Shown here: positions 8,370-17,834 of the stretch, piece by piece
Layout: each line of letters starts with the position of its first letter
How positions within the stretch are numbered: the first letter of the stretch is position 1
NCBI GenBank assembly: GCA_963819385.1
Contig: CAWFVV010000006.1
Span: forward strand, 1,860,001 to 1,924,000
Source of the DNA: JAVDCA01 sp963819385
Lineage (GTDB): Bacteria > Pseudomonadota > Alphaproteobacteria > Rhizobiales > Xanthobacteraceae
Direction of reading: 5' to 3'
DNA length: 64,000 nt
Translations under genes and position numbers: made by a program
The notes under the pieces: generated by a model
The model's database searches: none
What the model saw: the letters and a program-made list of their open reading frames with translations, nothing else
What the model was told of the DNA's origin: nothing

Positions 8370-9271
8370 AGCTCGATCCTAAACCCGTCCTCGGCGATCT
8401 CCCAGCCGGCCGCCTCGACCTTGCGGCGCTCCGGCGCGCCGGCGACGCGGATCGGGTTGGTGTTGTTGATATGCATATAGATGCGCCGGCCGGACAGATT
8501 CGCAAGCGCCGCGAGCGAGCCGCCCTCGCCGTCGATCGGCATGTGGCCCATGCGGCGGCCGGTCTTGGCGCCCGTTCCACTCGCGATCATCTCGTCGTCG
8601 GCGAACAGGGTACCGTCGAACAGCGCCGCATCGGCGCGCGCGAGGCGGGTCATCAGTGCCGGCGTCACGGCGGCGCAACCCGGCACGAAGGCCAGCCGGC
8701 GCTCGCCGCAGACGAGTTCGACCCCGACATTGGCCTCGGTCTCGGCCGCAAGCGCCGGATCCGTGCCTTCAAGATAAAGCGGCACCTTGCCCGGCACGGT
8801 GAACAGCTCGGCCGAAAGGCCGTCGGCCAAAGCGAACGGCGCGCCGAGCGCGCACGGATGCCGCGCCACGAGATCGGGCGCAAGCACATTGAACATCGGA
8901 TTAGCGGCGACGGTCGCGAGCGTCTCGGCGCTGCCAAAGAGCGTGAAAGCGTGGCGCTCGCGCAGCGCCAACAAGCCGGTGGTCTGGTCGATCTCGGCCC
9001 CGGTCAGCACCACGCCTGCGATCGGGCTGCCGCGCAGGCCCGCATGCGGCTGCAATGCTGGCGTCACGGCGATCTGCTCGCGCAGATCGGGCGACGCGTT
9101 GAGGAGGGTGTAATTCTCGCCGTCAACCGAGACGGCAATGCTGGCCTGGGTGCTGCGCCGAACGCGCGTGTCACCATCCCAGGCCAAGCGGCAGACCGGG
9201 CAACGGCAATTCCATTGCGGAAAACCACCACCGGCTGCGGCACCGAGCACGATGGCGGTCAACCGCCCCAT
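8366..9271 (-). CDS. pqqB: PQQ biosynthesis protein PqqB
   Basis: A 301-residue metallo-beta-lactamase-fold protein needed for PQQ synthesis and thought to act as an oxygenase on the cross-linked Glu-Tyr intermediate. The start MGRLTAIVLGAAAGGGFPQWNC is diagnostic, followed by the structural zinc motif NCRCPVC. The middle VVLTGAEIDQTTGLL and the end GRRIYMHINNTNPI correspond to the metal-site loops of the family. It lies 32 bases after pqqA and overlaps pqqC by 4 bases. Confidence 0.97.
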   Translation of the reverse strand: MGRLTAIVLGAAAGGGFPQWNCRCPVCRLAWDGDTRVRRSTQASIAVSVDGENYTLLNASPDLREQIAVTPALQPHAGLRGSPIAGVVLTGAEIDQTTGLLALRERHAFTLFGSAETLATVAANPMFNVLAPDLVARHPCALGAPFALADGLSAELFTVPGKVPLYLEGTDPALAAETEANVGVELVCGERRLAFVPGCAAVTPALMTRLARADAALFDGTLFADDEMIASGTGAKTGRRMGHMPIDGEGGSLAALANLSGRRIYMHINNTNPIRVAGAPERRKVEAAGWEIAEDGFRIEL

Positions 9272-9303
9272 CGAGGGGGCCGGGTCGTCAGAGGGTCAGA
9301 AAA

Positions 9304-9381
9304 TCAGATTTCGGCCGGCAGGTAGCCGTTGATCTCGAGGCCGATGCAGATCTCGACGAGGGTCGGGGTGGTCCAAGCCAT
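9304..9381 (-). CDS. pqqA: PqqA precursor peptide (25 residues)
   Basis: A very short gene encoding the ribosomal peptide from which PQQ is built. Its translation begins MAWTTPTLVEICIGLEINGY and ends LPAEI. The conserved Glu and Tyr that become PQQ are the E16-x-x-x-Y20 pair in EINGY, and the ITPxxxEI-like leader (TPTLVEICIG) is as expected. GAGG lies about 9 bases before the ATG. It is the first gene of the operon; the 147-bp region upstream to livF should hold the promoter. Confidence 0.96.
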   Translation of the reverse strand: MAWTTPTLVEICIGLEINGYLPAEI

Positions 9382-9528
9382 TGTCGCGTTCCTCTTCCAA
9401 AAATTATTGCGATGTTCGGTCCGAGCTTTGGGTCTCGGCCTCGACTTACGCTTACTTTAACCTGGGCCGCGTGTCACAAGCAAGACGGGATGCCGCAACG
9501 CACAATCGATAGTCCCATCACAAACGCG

Positions 9529-10254
9529 TCAGAAGATGCCGAGATGCTGGCGCAGGTCGACCGCGCCGCCCTTGAGGTTGGCGGCCGCGTCGACCACCGC
9601 GACCCGCCCGCTGTTGAGGATGACGACCTCGTCGGCGACGTCGAACACCAGGTTGGGGTTCTGTTCGACGAGCACGATCGAGAGGCCGCTTTCCTTGAGT
9701 TTGCGGATGGTCGCCATCACCTCGGCGACGATCTGCGGCGCAAGGCCCTCGGACGGCTCATCCATCAGGAGCACGCGCGGGTTCGACATCAGCGCCCGCC
9801 CGATCGCAAGCATCTGCTGCTCGCCGCCGGAAAGATGCGCCGCCATCTGGCTGCGCCGCTCGGACAGGCGGGGAAACGTGCGAAACACGGTGTCGAGCGT
9901 CCAGGCGGCGGCGCCGCCCTGCACGGGCCGCCGGGCCGCGACGATCAGGTTCTCGCGCACCGTCAGGCTCTTGAAGATCCGGCGTCCCTGCGGCACCAGC
10001 GCGACCCCGCGCGCCGCGATCTGCTCGGGCGCCAGCCGGTGCACGGCCTGACCGAATACCTCGACGGCGCCGCGGCGCGCCGGCACGAGGCCGACCGTCA
10101 CGTTCATGCAGGTCGTCTTGCCGGCGCCGTTGCGGCCGAGCAGGCCGAGCAGGCGCCCCTCCCCGGCCGCGAACGACACCTTGGCCAGCACGTGGCTGTC
10201 GCCATAGTAGGCATCGACCTCGTTGAGGCTGAGCGCGCTGGTGCTAGTGGCCAA
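9529..10254 (-). CDS. livF: HAAT ABC transporter ATPase LivF
   Basis: A 241-residue cytoplasmic ATPase of a branched-chain amino acid type importer. Walker A is GRNGAGKTT (40-48), the signature is LSGGEQQ, Walker B is LLMDEP, and the Q of VEQN replaces the usual switch His as in other LivF proteins. It is the last gene of the livH-M-G-F run and overlaps livG by 11 bases. A 147-bp gap separates it from pqqA, which is on the same strand, so some read-through into the pqq operon is possible. Confidence 0.94.
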   Translation of the reverse strand: MATSTSALSLNEVDAYYGDSHVLAKVSFAAGEGRLLGLLGRNGAGKTTCMNVTVGLVPARRGAVEVFGQAVHRLAPEQIAARGVALVPQGRRIFKSLTVRENLIVAARRPVQGGAAAWTLDTVFRTFPRLSERRSQMAAHLSGGEQQMLAIGRALMSNPRVLLMDEPSEGLAPQIVAEVMATIRKLKESGLSIVLVEQNPNLVFDVADEVVILNSGRVAVVDAAANLKGGAVDLRQHLGIF

Positions 10255-11020
10255 GGTACACCTCGCGGGTGCGCGGATCGGCGACCACCTCGGCGCGCGA
10301 TCCCTCGACGATCACCTCGCCGAAATGCAGCAGCGTGATCCGCTCGGCGAACTCAAGCGCCACGTCCATGTCGTGCTCGATCATCACGATGGTCACGTCG
10401 CGCGGGATCGCCAGGAGCAATTTCTGCACATCGCGCCGTTCGTCGAGCGACAGGCCCGCGAAGGGCTCGTCGAGCAGCAGCACTTTCGGGTTCTGCGCCA
10501 GCGCCATGGCGATCTCGACGCGGCGGCGCTCGCCATAGGACGTCTGCGCCAGCGGCCGCCCGGCGAGATGGTCGAGGCCGACGCGGGCGAGCGCGGCGTG
10601 CGCGGCCTCGACCAGGTGGTGCTGGCGGTCGAGATCGACGAACGGATTCCATCGCAGCCCCGAGAGGCCGAGCAGCGCCAGCGTGACGTTGCGCAGGATG
10701 GTGTCGCGCGCGAACAGCGTGATGATCTGGTAGGTGCGCGCGAGGCCCAGATGGGCGCGCCGCCGGCTCGGCTGGCGGGTGACGTCGGTGCCGTTGAAGA
10801 TGATCGCGCCCGCGTCGAGCGCGATCTCGCCGGTGATCAGGTTGAACAGCGTCGTCTTGCCGGCGCCGTTCGGCCCGATGATCAGCCGCCGCTCGCCCGG
10901 CGCGACCGCGAGGTCGACGTTCTTGGTGACGCGCAGGCCGCCGAACGATTTCGTCAGGCCACGCACCGCCAGCGCCGGCGGCGGCGCGTCGCGCGCGATC
11001 GCGTCGGCCGGCGCCGTCAT
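10244..11020 (-). CDS. livG: HAAT ABC transporter ATPase LivG
   Basis: A 258-residue ATPase paired with LivF. Walker A is GPNGAGKTT (49-57), the region LARTYQIITLF is the LivG-type Q-loop, the signature appears as YGERRRVEIAMAL (the usual LSGG is degenerate, as in some homologues), and Walker B is LLLDEPFAGLS with the switch histidine in MIEHDMDV. The ATG at 11020 overlaps the livM stop (ATGA). A much longer open frame upstream is antisense or out of frame to livM and was ignored. Confidence 0.93.
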   Translation of the reverse strand: MTAPADAIARDAPPPALAVRGLTKSFGGLRVTKNVDLAVAPGERRLIIGPNGAGKTTLFNLITGEIALDAGAIIFNGTDVTRQPSRRRAHLGLARTYQIITLFARDTILRNVTLALLGLSGLRWNPFVDLDRQHHLVEAAHAALARVGLDHLAGRPLAQTSYGERRRVEIAMALAQNPKVLLLDEPFAGLSLDERRDVQKLLLAIPRDVTIVMIEHDMDVALEFAERITLLHFGEVIVEGSRAEVVADPRTREVYLGH

Positions 11021-12018
11021 GGACGATGCTCCTTGAGCGCAGGCGGCGCCGCGGGAGCCGCCGGCTGCTTGCGCCTCCCCTGCCAGGCGAGCCTCCACAG
11101 GCGCACCGAGCCCGGCACCAGCCCCTCGGGCATGAACGTGATGATGAGGACGAAGATGAAGCCGAGCGCCATGTTCCAGCGCTCCACATAGGCGCTCACC
11201 ACGTTCTTCATGATCACCACGATGGCGGCGCCGACGATCGGCCCGAGCAGGGTCGCGCTGCCGCCCGAGATCACCATCAAGAGGGCCTCGGCCGAGGCCT
11301 GCAGCGCCGACACCTGCGGGCTGACGAACTGGTTGTAGTAGATGAAGAGCAGGCCGGAGACGCCCGTCCAGAATCCGGAGAACAGGAAAGCGACAAAGCG
11401 GATAAGCCAGACATTGTAACCGAGCGCATTCATCCGGCGCGGCTGGTCGCGCGTGCCGCGCAGGCTTGCGCCGAACGGCGAGCGCACGAACAGCGCCATG
11501 GCGGCGACCGCGACCAGGAAGACGACGAGCGTCGCGAAATAGAACGAGGTCGCGCTCGCGAGACTGATGCCGAAGATGGTCGGTCGTCCCGACACGTTCA
11601 CGCCGTTGTCGCCGTGCGTGAGCCCGGCCCAGCGATACGCGATGCCCCAGACGATCTGGCCGAGCGCGAGCGTGATCATGAGGAAGCCGATGCCGGTCGC
11701 GCGCAACGCGAGCACCGCGAACACCGCCGAGGCGACGAGCACGGCCACAAGCGCGGCGAGATCGGCCAGGAGATGGCCGTGGCCGGCCTCCATCAGCAAC
11801 GCGGCCGTATAGCCGGCGATCGCAAACAGGCCGGCATGACCAAGCGAGACGAGTCCGCCGTAGCCGACCAGGACGTTGAGCGCGAGCGCGAGCACGGCGA
11901 ACAGGAGGATCTGGCTCGCGACGTTGACGTAGTAGGTGTTCGCGACCCACAGCGGCAGCGTGGCCAGCAGAAGGATCGCGGCGGCGATCGCCGCACGCCG
12001 CGCCATGATCCCCGTCAT
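11017..12018 (-). CDS. livM: HAAT ABC transporter permease LivM
   Basis: A 333-residue inner-membrane permease with about nine hydrophobic segments and the family stretch LNVLVGYGGLVSLGHAGLFAIAGY cut here into shorter recognisable parts (GYGGLVSLGHAG). The cytoplasmic coupling region is SPFGASLRGTRDQPRRMNALG. I place the start at 12018, where ATGA overlaps the livH stop; an ATG 12 bases further in is an alternative. The C-terminus carries a Pro/Ala-rich tail (QPAAPAAPPALKEHRP). Confidence 0.93.
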   Translation of the reverse strand: MTGIMARRAAIAAAILLLATLPLWVANTYYVNVASQILLFAVLALALNVLVGYGGLVSLGHAGLFAIAGYTAALLMEAGHGHLLADLAALVAVLVASAVFAVLALRATGIGFLMITLALGQIVWGIAYRWAGLTHGDNGVNVSGRPTIFGISLASATSFYFATLVVFLVAVAAMALFVRSPFGASLRGTRDQPRRMNALGYNVWLIRFVAFLFSGFWTGVSGLLFIYYNQFVSPQVSALQASAEALLMVISGGSATLLGPIVGAAIVVIMKNVVSAYVERWNMALGFIFVLIITFMPEGLVPGSVRLWRLAWQGRRKQPAAPAAPPALKEHRP

Positions 12019-12893
12019 GGCACGACCTTGCCGAACAGGCCCTGCGGGCGCAGCACCAGGACGACGACCATCGGCAGGAACAGGATCACGTAGGCGAGGT
12101 CGGGAAACCACGCCTGGCCGAAATTGTAGAGGAAGCCGATAATGAAGCTGCCGACCAGCGCGCCGAGCAGGCTGCCGGTGCCGCCGAGGATGACGACGAT
12201 CAGCGCGACCGGAAGCATCTCGGCGTCAAGGCCCGGATAGACCGAGAGCACGGGCGAGCCCATGACGCCCGCAAAGGCCGCGAGCCCGGCACCGAGCGCG
12301 AAGATCAGGGTGAAGAGCTGCGACACCTTGATGCCGACCACGCGCGCGAACGGCGCGTCGTCGACGCCGGCGCGGATCATCGCGCCGAGCCGCGTCCAGT
12401 CGACCAGCAGCCACAGCGCGGCCGCGACAACGACCGCGACCACCACGATCGCAAGCCGAAAGACCGGGAACAACGAACTGCCGACCTGGACGGCGCCCCG
12501 GCATAGCCAAAAGGCGCACAATCCGCTCGGCGTCTCGGGCTGGTAAGGATCGCCGGTCCAGATCATCAGGCAGGCATCGGCCACCACGAAGGAGAGGCCA
12601 AGCGTCAGCAGCACCTGCGCGAGCTCCTGACCGGCCAGCCGGCGCAGCAGGAAACGCTCGATGAACGCGCCGATCAGCGCCATGGTGACCGCGCTCAACA
12701 GCGCGGCGAGCCAGAAGTTCACACCGTATCTGAGAAACGTAACGCCGAAATAGGCGCCCAACAGGAAGAACGAGCCGTGCATCAGGTTGGGGATACGCAT
12801 GAGGCCGAAGATGAGCGAGAAGCCTGCCGACAGCAGGAACAGCAGCCCTCCATAGGATATGCTGTTCACCGCCAGGGGGAGCCACTGACTCAT
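12015..12893 (-). CDS. livH: HAAT ABC transporter permease LivH
   Basis: A 292-residue inner-membrane permease that forms the channel with LivM. It begins with the family pattern (NSISYGGLLFLLSAGFSLIFG, MRIPNLMHGSFFLLGAYFG) and has the coupling motif LGAMIRAGVDDAPFARVVGI. It is the first membrane gene after the binding-protein gene (90-bp gap) and overlaps livM by 4 bases, consistent with a single operon. Confidence 0.94.
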   Translation of the reverse strand: MSQWLPLAVNSISYGGLLFLLSAGFSLIFGLMRIPNLMHGSFFLLGAYFGVTFLRYGVNFWLAALLSAVTMALIGAFIERFLLRRLAGQELAQVLLTLGLSFVVADACLMIWTGDPYQPETPSGLCAFWLCRGAVQVGSSLFPVFRLAIVVVAVVVAAALWLLVDWTRLGAMIRAGVDDAPFARVVGIKVSQLFTLIFALGAGLAAFAGVMGSPVLSVYPGLDAEMLPVALIVVILGGTGSLLGALVGSFIIGFLYNFGQAWFPDLAYVILFLPMVVVLVLRPQGLFGKVVP

Positions 12894-12982
12894 CTAACAA
12901 TCCGCCTTATCGAACCCACCCGATGCGCCCCGCATCCGGCAACGTCACGATCCCGATCTTTCACCCGGCTGTTCGAGGTCGA

Positions 12983-14233
12983 CTATTCGAGGTTCTTGGC
13001 CGGCGGATAGTCGCGGGAATAGACCGGATTCGCAAGGAAGGCCTTCTCGTCGTAGGTCCAGAACTGGCTCACGTTCGGATAGGTCTTGATGATCGTGTTG
13101 ACGAGCTGACCATTCTTGCGCTCGCACTTGCGGATGAAGACGTCACCGACCGCGTTGCCGAGGTGATCGAACTTGAGCGGGCCGCGCGGCGTATCGGTGA
13201 GCGACACTTTGTGCAGGGCCGCGGCGAATGCGGCGCGGTCGTCGGCGTTGCCGCCCGCGCCCTGGATCGCGGCCTCGACGCACTGGCCCGCGATGTACAT
13301 GCCGGCCGAGTAGCCGCCCGGCAGCACGCCGTAGTTCTTCTGCATGTCGGCGACGAACTGCTTGTTGCTCGGGACGTCCCGATCGGCCGAGTACCAATGC
13401 GACGAGATCACACCCACCGCCTCGTCACCGAGGCTCTTGAGCAGCGCGTCGTCCATCGCGGTCCAGCCGGCGAGCAGCGGAACCTTCGCCTTGACGCCGA
13501 GGTCCGCATAGGCGCGCATGAACTTCACCGGGTTCGATCCCGCAAAGCCGTTGAACACGCAATCGACGTTGCTGATCTGCGCGATGTAGGGCGTGTAGTC
13601 CGGCGTCACCAGCGGCGGCCACAGCTTCTTCACCACCTTGCCGCCCGCGTCCTCGAACACGCGCTGGAAGCCGGCCATCTGCTCGTAGCCGAAGGCGAAG
13701 TCCTCCGAGATGGTGGCGGCGCGCTTGTACTTGAGCTCCTTGGCGGCGTAGTCGCCCATCGGCTGGCAGCACTGGGCGGACGTCGCCGACGGCCGGATGA
13801 TGAAGGGATTGGCCTTGCGCTGGGTCATGTCCTCGGCGGCCGCGAGGCTGATGAGCGGCGTCTTGTTGTCGCGCACGTAGTCCGCGATGGCGAGCAGCTC
13901 GAACGCCGCCAGCGGCCCCAGGATGACATTGACCTTGTCGCGCTCGACCAGCTCCTGGGCCTTGGTCTTGGCGCCCGCCGGGTTGCCGCCGGTATCGGCG
14001 ACGACGAACTCGACCTTGCGGCCGGCGAGCGTGTTGTTCTTCTGCTTGAGGAACGTGGAGATGCCCTGCTCCATCTGGATGCCGCCCTGCGCGAGCGGGC
14101 CGGTCTTCACCGTCAGCAGGCCTATCTTGAACGGGGCCCCCTGCGCGATCGCCGGCATGGCAATCCCCGTCGCGGCGGCGGCACCGGCCGCCGTGCTCGC
14201 CAGGAATTTGCGCCGATTGATGCGAATGGGCAT
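12983..14233 (-). CDS. HAAT ABC transporter substrate-binding protein with Tat signal
   Basis: A 416-residue periplasmic binding protein that heads the livHMGF operon. The N-terminus MPIRINRRKFLASTAAGAAA has a twin-arginine motif (RRKFLAS), so export is probably by Tat. The mature part starts APFKIGLLTVKTGPLAQGG, typical of Peripla_BP_6 proteins. AAGGAGG stands upstream of the ATG at 14233. Substrates of related proteins range over amino acids, amides and aromatic acids. The FAD monooxygenase and LVIVD genes just upstream on the same strand hint at an organic acid or aromatic compound, but that is inference. Confidence 0.92.
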   Translation of the reverse strand: MPIRINRRKFLASTAAGAAAATGIAMPAIAQGAPFKIGLLTVKTGPLAQGGIQMEQGISTFLKQKNNTLAGRKVEFVVADTGGNPAGAKTKAQELVERDKVNVILGPLAAFELLAIADYVRDNKTPLISLAAAEDMTQRKANPFIIRPSATSAQCCQPMGDYAAKELKYKRAATISEDFAFGYEQMAGFQRVFEDAGGKVVKKLWPPLVTPDYTPYIAQISNVDCVFNGFAGSNPVKFMRAYADLGVKAKVPLLAGWTAMDDALLKSLGDEAVGVISSHWYSADRDVPSNKQFVADMQKNYGVLPGGYSAGMYIAGQCVEAAIQGAGGNADDRAAFAAALHKVSLTDTPRGPLKFDHLGNAVGDVFIRKCERKNGQLVNTIIKTYPNVSQFWTYDEKAFLANPVYSRDYPPAKNLE

Positions 14234-14300
14234 GGGCCGGTCCTCCTTGCGTTAACCCGCTTGCGGGGCTGTTCGTCCGCGGCATCCCGGCACAACACCG

Positions 14301-15576
14301 TCATCCGCCAAGATATTCCATGATATAAAGCCCGGCATTGTAATCGGTGCAATAGACAATCCCATTGCGGTCGACGAATACGTCGGTGGACTGAATGACG
14401 CAGGCGCGGTTGGGCCGATGATCGACGAGGCGCATGGGCGTCGGCGGGACCAAGGCACCGACCTCGGCGGGCCGATACTGGTCGCGAATATCGAACACGC
14501 GCACGCCGGCGTTCTGGTAGGTCGCGAAGATCAGCTCCGAGCTGACGAAGCTGCCCGGCCGGTTCTCGTGGATGTTGTGCGGGCCGAAATGCGCGCCCTT
14601 GGCCTTGTAGTCGACCTCGTGCGGCGTCGGGAAGGTCGCGATGCTGACCGGGTTCGCGGGCTCGCGGATGTCGAACAGCCAGATCAGCTTGAGCCCGTCC
14701 TCCTGGTGATCGAGCACGGCCTCGTCGAGCACGACGAGGAGATCGCGGTCGGGCAAGGGCAGGCAATTGTGCGTCCCGCCGCCGAACGGCGGCGCCCAGT
14801 TGCGATGCGTGATCAGCTTGGGCGCGCCGCGGTCCGCCACGTCGATCATCACCAGGCCGGCGTCGCGCCAGGCGCCGTACGCCGTGTCGCCGTGCACGAT
14901 CGCATGGTGCAGGCCGTAGCGCCGCGTCGCCGCCCATAACGGGGTCTCACGGGCCGCCTGATTTCATGCCGGGCAGCCAGTAGCGCCCGGCCTCGCGCGG
15001 ACGCGTCGGATCCGCCATGTCGACGGTGACGAAGATGTAATCGGTGAAGCCGTCGATCAGCGCCGACACGTAGGCCCAGCGCCCGCCCGTGTACCAGACA
15101 CGATGAATGCCGCCACCCGCGACCGGCATGAAGCCGATCCGGCGCGGCGATCCGGGCGTCGAGATGTCGTAGACCGCGAGGCCCGCGGTCCAGTCGCGCG
15201 CCGCGGACGTTGCCTCCGCGGGTCTGGGTTGCGCGGTGCCGACGACGGTGCCGACCTGGCTGCGATAATAGGCGCGCTCATCCGCGAAGGCCGCTTCGGC
15301 GAACATGTCCTTGGCGTTGATCACGAGCAGCAGATCGCCGTGGACCTGGAGATGGATGTTCCAGGTGCCGTTCGGCGCCGCGATGTGGGCGTGCGGCTTC
15401 GGCGCGCGCGGATCGCGCACGTCGACGATGCTGAAGCCCTTGGAGAACATGTGGCCGATATAGGCGAAGCCGCGTTCGACCATGATCTGCACGCCGTCCG
15501 GGCGGCCGCCCTGATCGGAGTAGCCGATGAGCCGCATGTTGCGCGCGTGGTCGGGGGTGGGGAGGTCGGAGATCAT
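14301..15576 (-). pseudogene. LVIVD-repeat (beta-propeller) protein, interrupted by one frameshift
   Basis: Two adjacent frames form one LVIVD-repeat protein of about 424 residues. The first (15576-14947) runs from MISDLPTPDHARNMRLIGYSD to GRYWLPGMKSGGP and stops. Its continuation in another frame reads RETPLWAATRRYGLHH, then AIVHGDTAYGAWRDAGLVM and on to the stop at 14301. Removing one C from the CCC run (G run at 14951-14953 on the plus strand) joins them as GMKSGGRETPLW, which is how intact homologues read. Without the fix, the downstream half has only a GTG at 14897. The family is predicted to be a surface or periplasmic propeller of unknown function; no signal peptide is seen. It may be a real mutation or an assembly error. 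Confidence 0.82.
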
Positions 15577-15617
15577 GAAGGTCTCACTTCAGATTGCGTG
15601 AGCGGCTCTAGCGTCCG

Positions 15618-15647
15618 CTCCCCCGCTTGCGGCCGCTTGCGGGGGAG
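15618..15647. terminator. GC-rich hairpin between the monooxygenase and LVIVD genes
   Basis: A 9-bp stem (CTCCCCCGC at 15618-15626 with GCGGGGGAG at 15639-15647) lies just after the monooxygenase stop codon. There is no convincing T tract on the minus strand, so it could be a transcript-end stabiliser, a weak terminator or a degenerate repeat. Confidence 0.4.
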
Positions 15648-15663
15648 GGAGACGATGCGCAAG

Positions 15664-16890
15664 TTATGCCGCCAAAAAGTTCGGCACTGCGATCCAGTCC
15701 ATCATGGCGCGATAGTCCTGCAGCGTCTTCCACATGGCGCGGTCCTCATCGGTCTTGAGATCGACCCCGAGGTGCGTGCCGAGCTTGCGGCCGTGCATCA
15801 TGATGCGGTCGGCCATCGGCGCGCGCCGCGCCTGGTATTGCGCGAGCGCGCGGTCGACGTCGTCGCGGCCCGCGAGCGCTTCGGCGAGCGCGCGGGCGTC
15901 GTCGCCCGCCTTGGCGACACCGAAGCCCATGTGCGGACGCGCGCTCGAGGCGGCGTCGCCCAACAGGATGATGCGGCCGAACACCAGTTGCGGCGCGGAG
16001 AAATCGTAGATCGGCGTGAAGAACGGTTGCTTGATCTTCAACAGCGTGTCGAGGAAGGCGGGCGGCAGCTCGCGCCTCGCTTCCGCGTGCAGGCGCGCGA
16101 TCAGATCCTTGCGCACCAGGGGCGGCGGCACCGAATACTCGTGCTGGTGCCCGTTCTCGTCGACGCACATCTCGCGCAGCGTCGCGGCGTCGCCGACCCG
16201 GTACCAGATGAAATTGTAGCGTCGCCTGCCCGGCCGCAGGTCGTTGTCGAAGCCCGCGATCGGATAGCCGATCACCTGCTGGCGCTCCGGCAGGTAGAAG
16301 GTGAAATGCGGAAAGATGCTCGCGAGCGTCTCGGGCGCGAGATCGGCCTCGTTCGGCGCGCCGCGCCAGATGTAATAGCCCGCATAGATCGGCTGAATCT
16401 CGGGGGCGACCTGGGCGCGCACGCCCGAGCGGATGCCATCGCCGCCGATCACGAGATCGGCGCGCTCGCGCCGCCCGCCCGTGAAGTGCACGACGACCTC
16501 GCTGCCGTCCTGCTCGGCGCGCTCGAAGTTGCAGCCGAGATGATAGTTCTCGGCCGGCACGGTATCGCGCAGCAGGCGCTGCAGCCGGTCCCACGAGGTC
16601 AGCACCTGCGGAAACGGCTTGTCGGCGATGACGCGCCCCTTGCGGTCGATGGCGATGCGTCGCTCGACCGTGATGCCGAGATCGCGCGTGCCGGCGCCGG
16701 ACAATTCCAGCGCCTCGATCAGCTCCGGATGGGTCGTGATGCCGGCGCCGCGGCCGACCAGCTCCACGGCTGAGCGCTCGAACACGTCGACCTGCCAGCC
16801 GATCTTGCGCAGGAACGCGGCGGCAAAGAGCCCCGACATCGAGCCGCCGATCGCGACCGCGCGTCGCGCGGTCCGGCCATGCATGTTCAC
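15664..16890 (-). CDS. FAD-dependent aromatic-ring type monooxygenase
   Basis: A 408-residue group A flavoprotein monooxygenase. The FAD motif is AVAIGGSMSGLFAAAFLRKIG (GxGxxG form GGSMSG), the DG motif is DLVIGGDGIRSGVR, and the second FAD motif is IILLGDAASSARPHMGFG. Its overall shape, including YYIWRGAPNEADL, resembles 2,6-dihydroxypyridine 3-monooxygenase-type enzymes. GGAGG lies 6 bases before the GTG at 16890, so I prefer that start to the ATG at 16884. Likely reaction: NAD(P)H-dependent hydroxylation of an aromatic or N-heterocyclic compound; the substrate is not determinable here. Confidence 0.88.
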   Translation of the reverse strand: MNMHGRTARRAVAIGGSMSGLFAAAFLRKIGWQVDVFERSAVELVGRGAGITTHPELIEALELSGAGTRDLGITVERRIAIDRKGRVIADKPFPQVLTSWDRLQRLLRDTVPAENYHLGCNFERAEQDGSEVVVHFTGGRRERADLVIGGDGIRSGVRAQVAPEIQPIYAGYYIWRGAPNEADLAPETLASIFPHFTFYLPERQQVIGYPIAGFDNDLRPGRRRYNFIWYRVGDAATLREMCVDENGHQHEYSVPPPLVRKDLIARLHAEARRELPPAFLDTLLKIKQPFFTPIYDFSAPQLVFGRIILLGDAASSARPHMGFGVAKAGDDARALAEALAGRDDVDRALAQYQARRAPMADRIMMHGRKLGTHLGVDLKTDEDRAMWKTLQDYRAMMDWIAVPNFLAA

Positions 16891-16982
16891 GCGTCACCTC
16901 CGGCCATTGTGACCGCTATGCTCTATCAAACGAATCGACTGCCGGGCAAACATCGCCTTCACGTAACGGATACGGACACAGC

Positions 16983-17834
16983 ATGACCGGCGGGACCGGA
17001 TATGCGTTCGCGGCGCTGGTCTGCTACGGGCTCGGCGACTTCATCTACAAGAACGCCACCGCCGCGGGCGTGCAGCCGCACCATTTCCTGATGGGACAGG
17101 CGTGGTGCTTCACGCCCGCCATCATCCTCTATGCCTGGGCGACCGGCACGCTGGTGATCGGGCCCGCCGCCGCCTGGGGCGGGCTCGCGGGCCTGTTCTT
17201 TTTCGTCGGATTCTACAATTTCCTGCGCAGCCTGGCGGGCGGATCGGTCAGCATCAGCGCGCCGGTCTTCCGCCTCAACTTCCTGATCACCGCGATCCTC
17301 GCCATCGCGGTGCTGGGCGAGCCCGTGCGGCTCCCCATGCCGGTCGCGCTCGTGCTGGCGCTCGCCGCGATCTGGCTGCTGCTCGGCGGCAGCGAGCGCG
17401 GCAAACGGCCGGAACTCGACCGCCGCTCGCTCGGCGCCGTCTTGATCGCGACGCTGGCAACCGGAATTGCGAACTTTTGCCACACCATGGGGCTGCGCCA
17501 TGGAGGCCTGCCCGAGACATTGCTGGCGTCGCAGGCCGCCGTCTTCGTCGTGCTTGCGACCGCATTCGCGCGCATCGTCGACGGAAAGATCGCGCCACCC
17601 GCGATGATGTGGAAGCACGCGGCCGCGGCCGCCGCGGTGCTGATCGTCGCGTTCCTGTTCATGCTGCACGGGGTCGCGCAAGGGCCCGCGAGCGTGCTCG
17701 TCCCGATCGCGCAGATGGGATTCGTCGTCACCGCCGCGCTCGGCATTCTGGTGCTGCGCGAGCCGATGACGGCGCGCAAGGCGGCCGGCCTCGGGGCGGC
17801 GCTCGGCGCGCTCGCGGCCTTGGCATTGGGTTAA
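16983..17834 (+). CDS. EamA-type (DMT superfamily) membrane transporter
   Basis: A 283-residue inner-membrane protein with about ten hydrophobic segments in two EamA-like halves, one ending before a basic linker (SERGKRPELDRRS). The second half ends with the typical LREPMTARKAAGLGAALGALAAL. DMT permeases export or exchange metabolites; the substrate is unknown. It is divergent from the monooxygenase gene, and its stop codon overlaps that of the convergent GNAT gene by 3 bases (TTAA, 17831-17834). Confidence 0.87.
   Translation: MTGGTGYAFAALVCYGLGDFIYKNATAAGVQPHHFLMGQAWCFTPAIILYAWATGTLVIGPAAAWGGLAGLFFFVGFYNFLRSLAGGSVSISAPVFRLNFLITAILAIAVLGEPVRLPMPVALVLALAAIWLLLGGSERGKRPELDRRSLGAVLIATLATGIANFCHTMGLRHGGLPETLLASQAAVFVVLATAFARIVDGKIAPPAMMWKHAAAAAAVLIVAFLFMLHGVAQGPASVLVPIAQMGFVVTAALGILVLREPMTARKAAGLGAALGALAALALG

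Noticed and set aside
10244..11950. Long frame that would extend livG by over 300 codons
   Set aside because: The extra part overlaps livM out of frame and has no similarity; the ATGA overlap at 11020 gives a normal LivG length.
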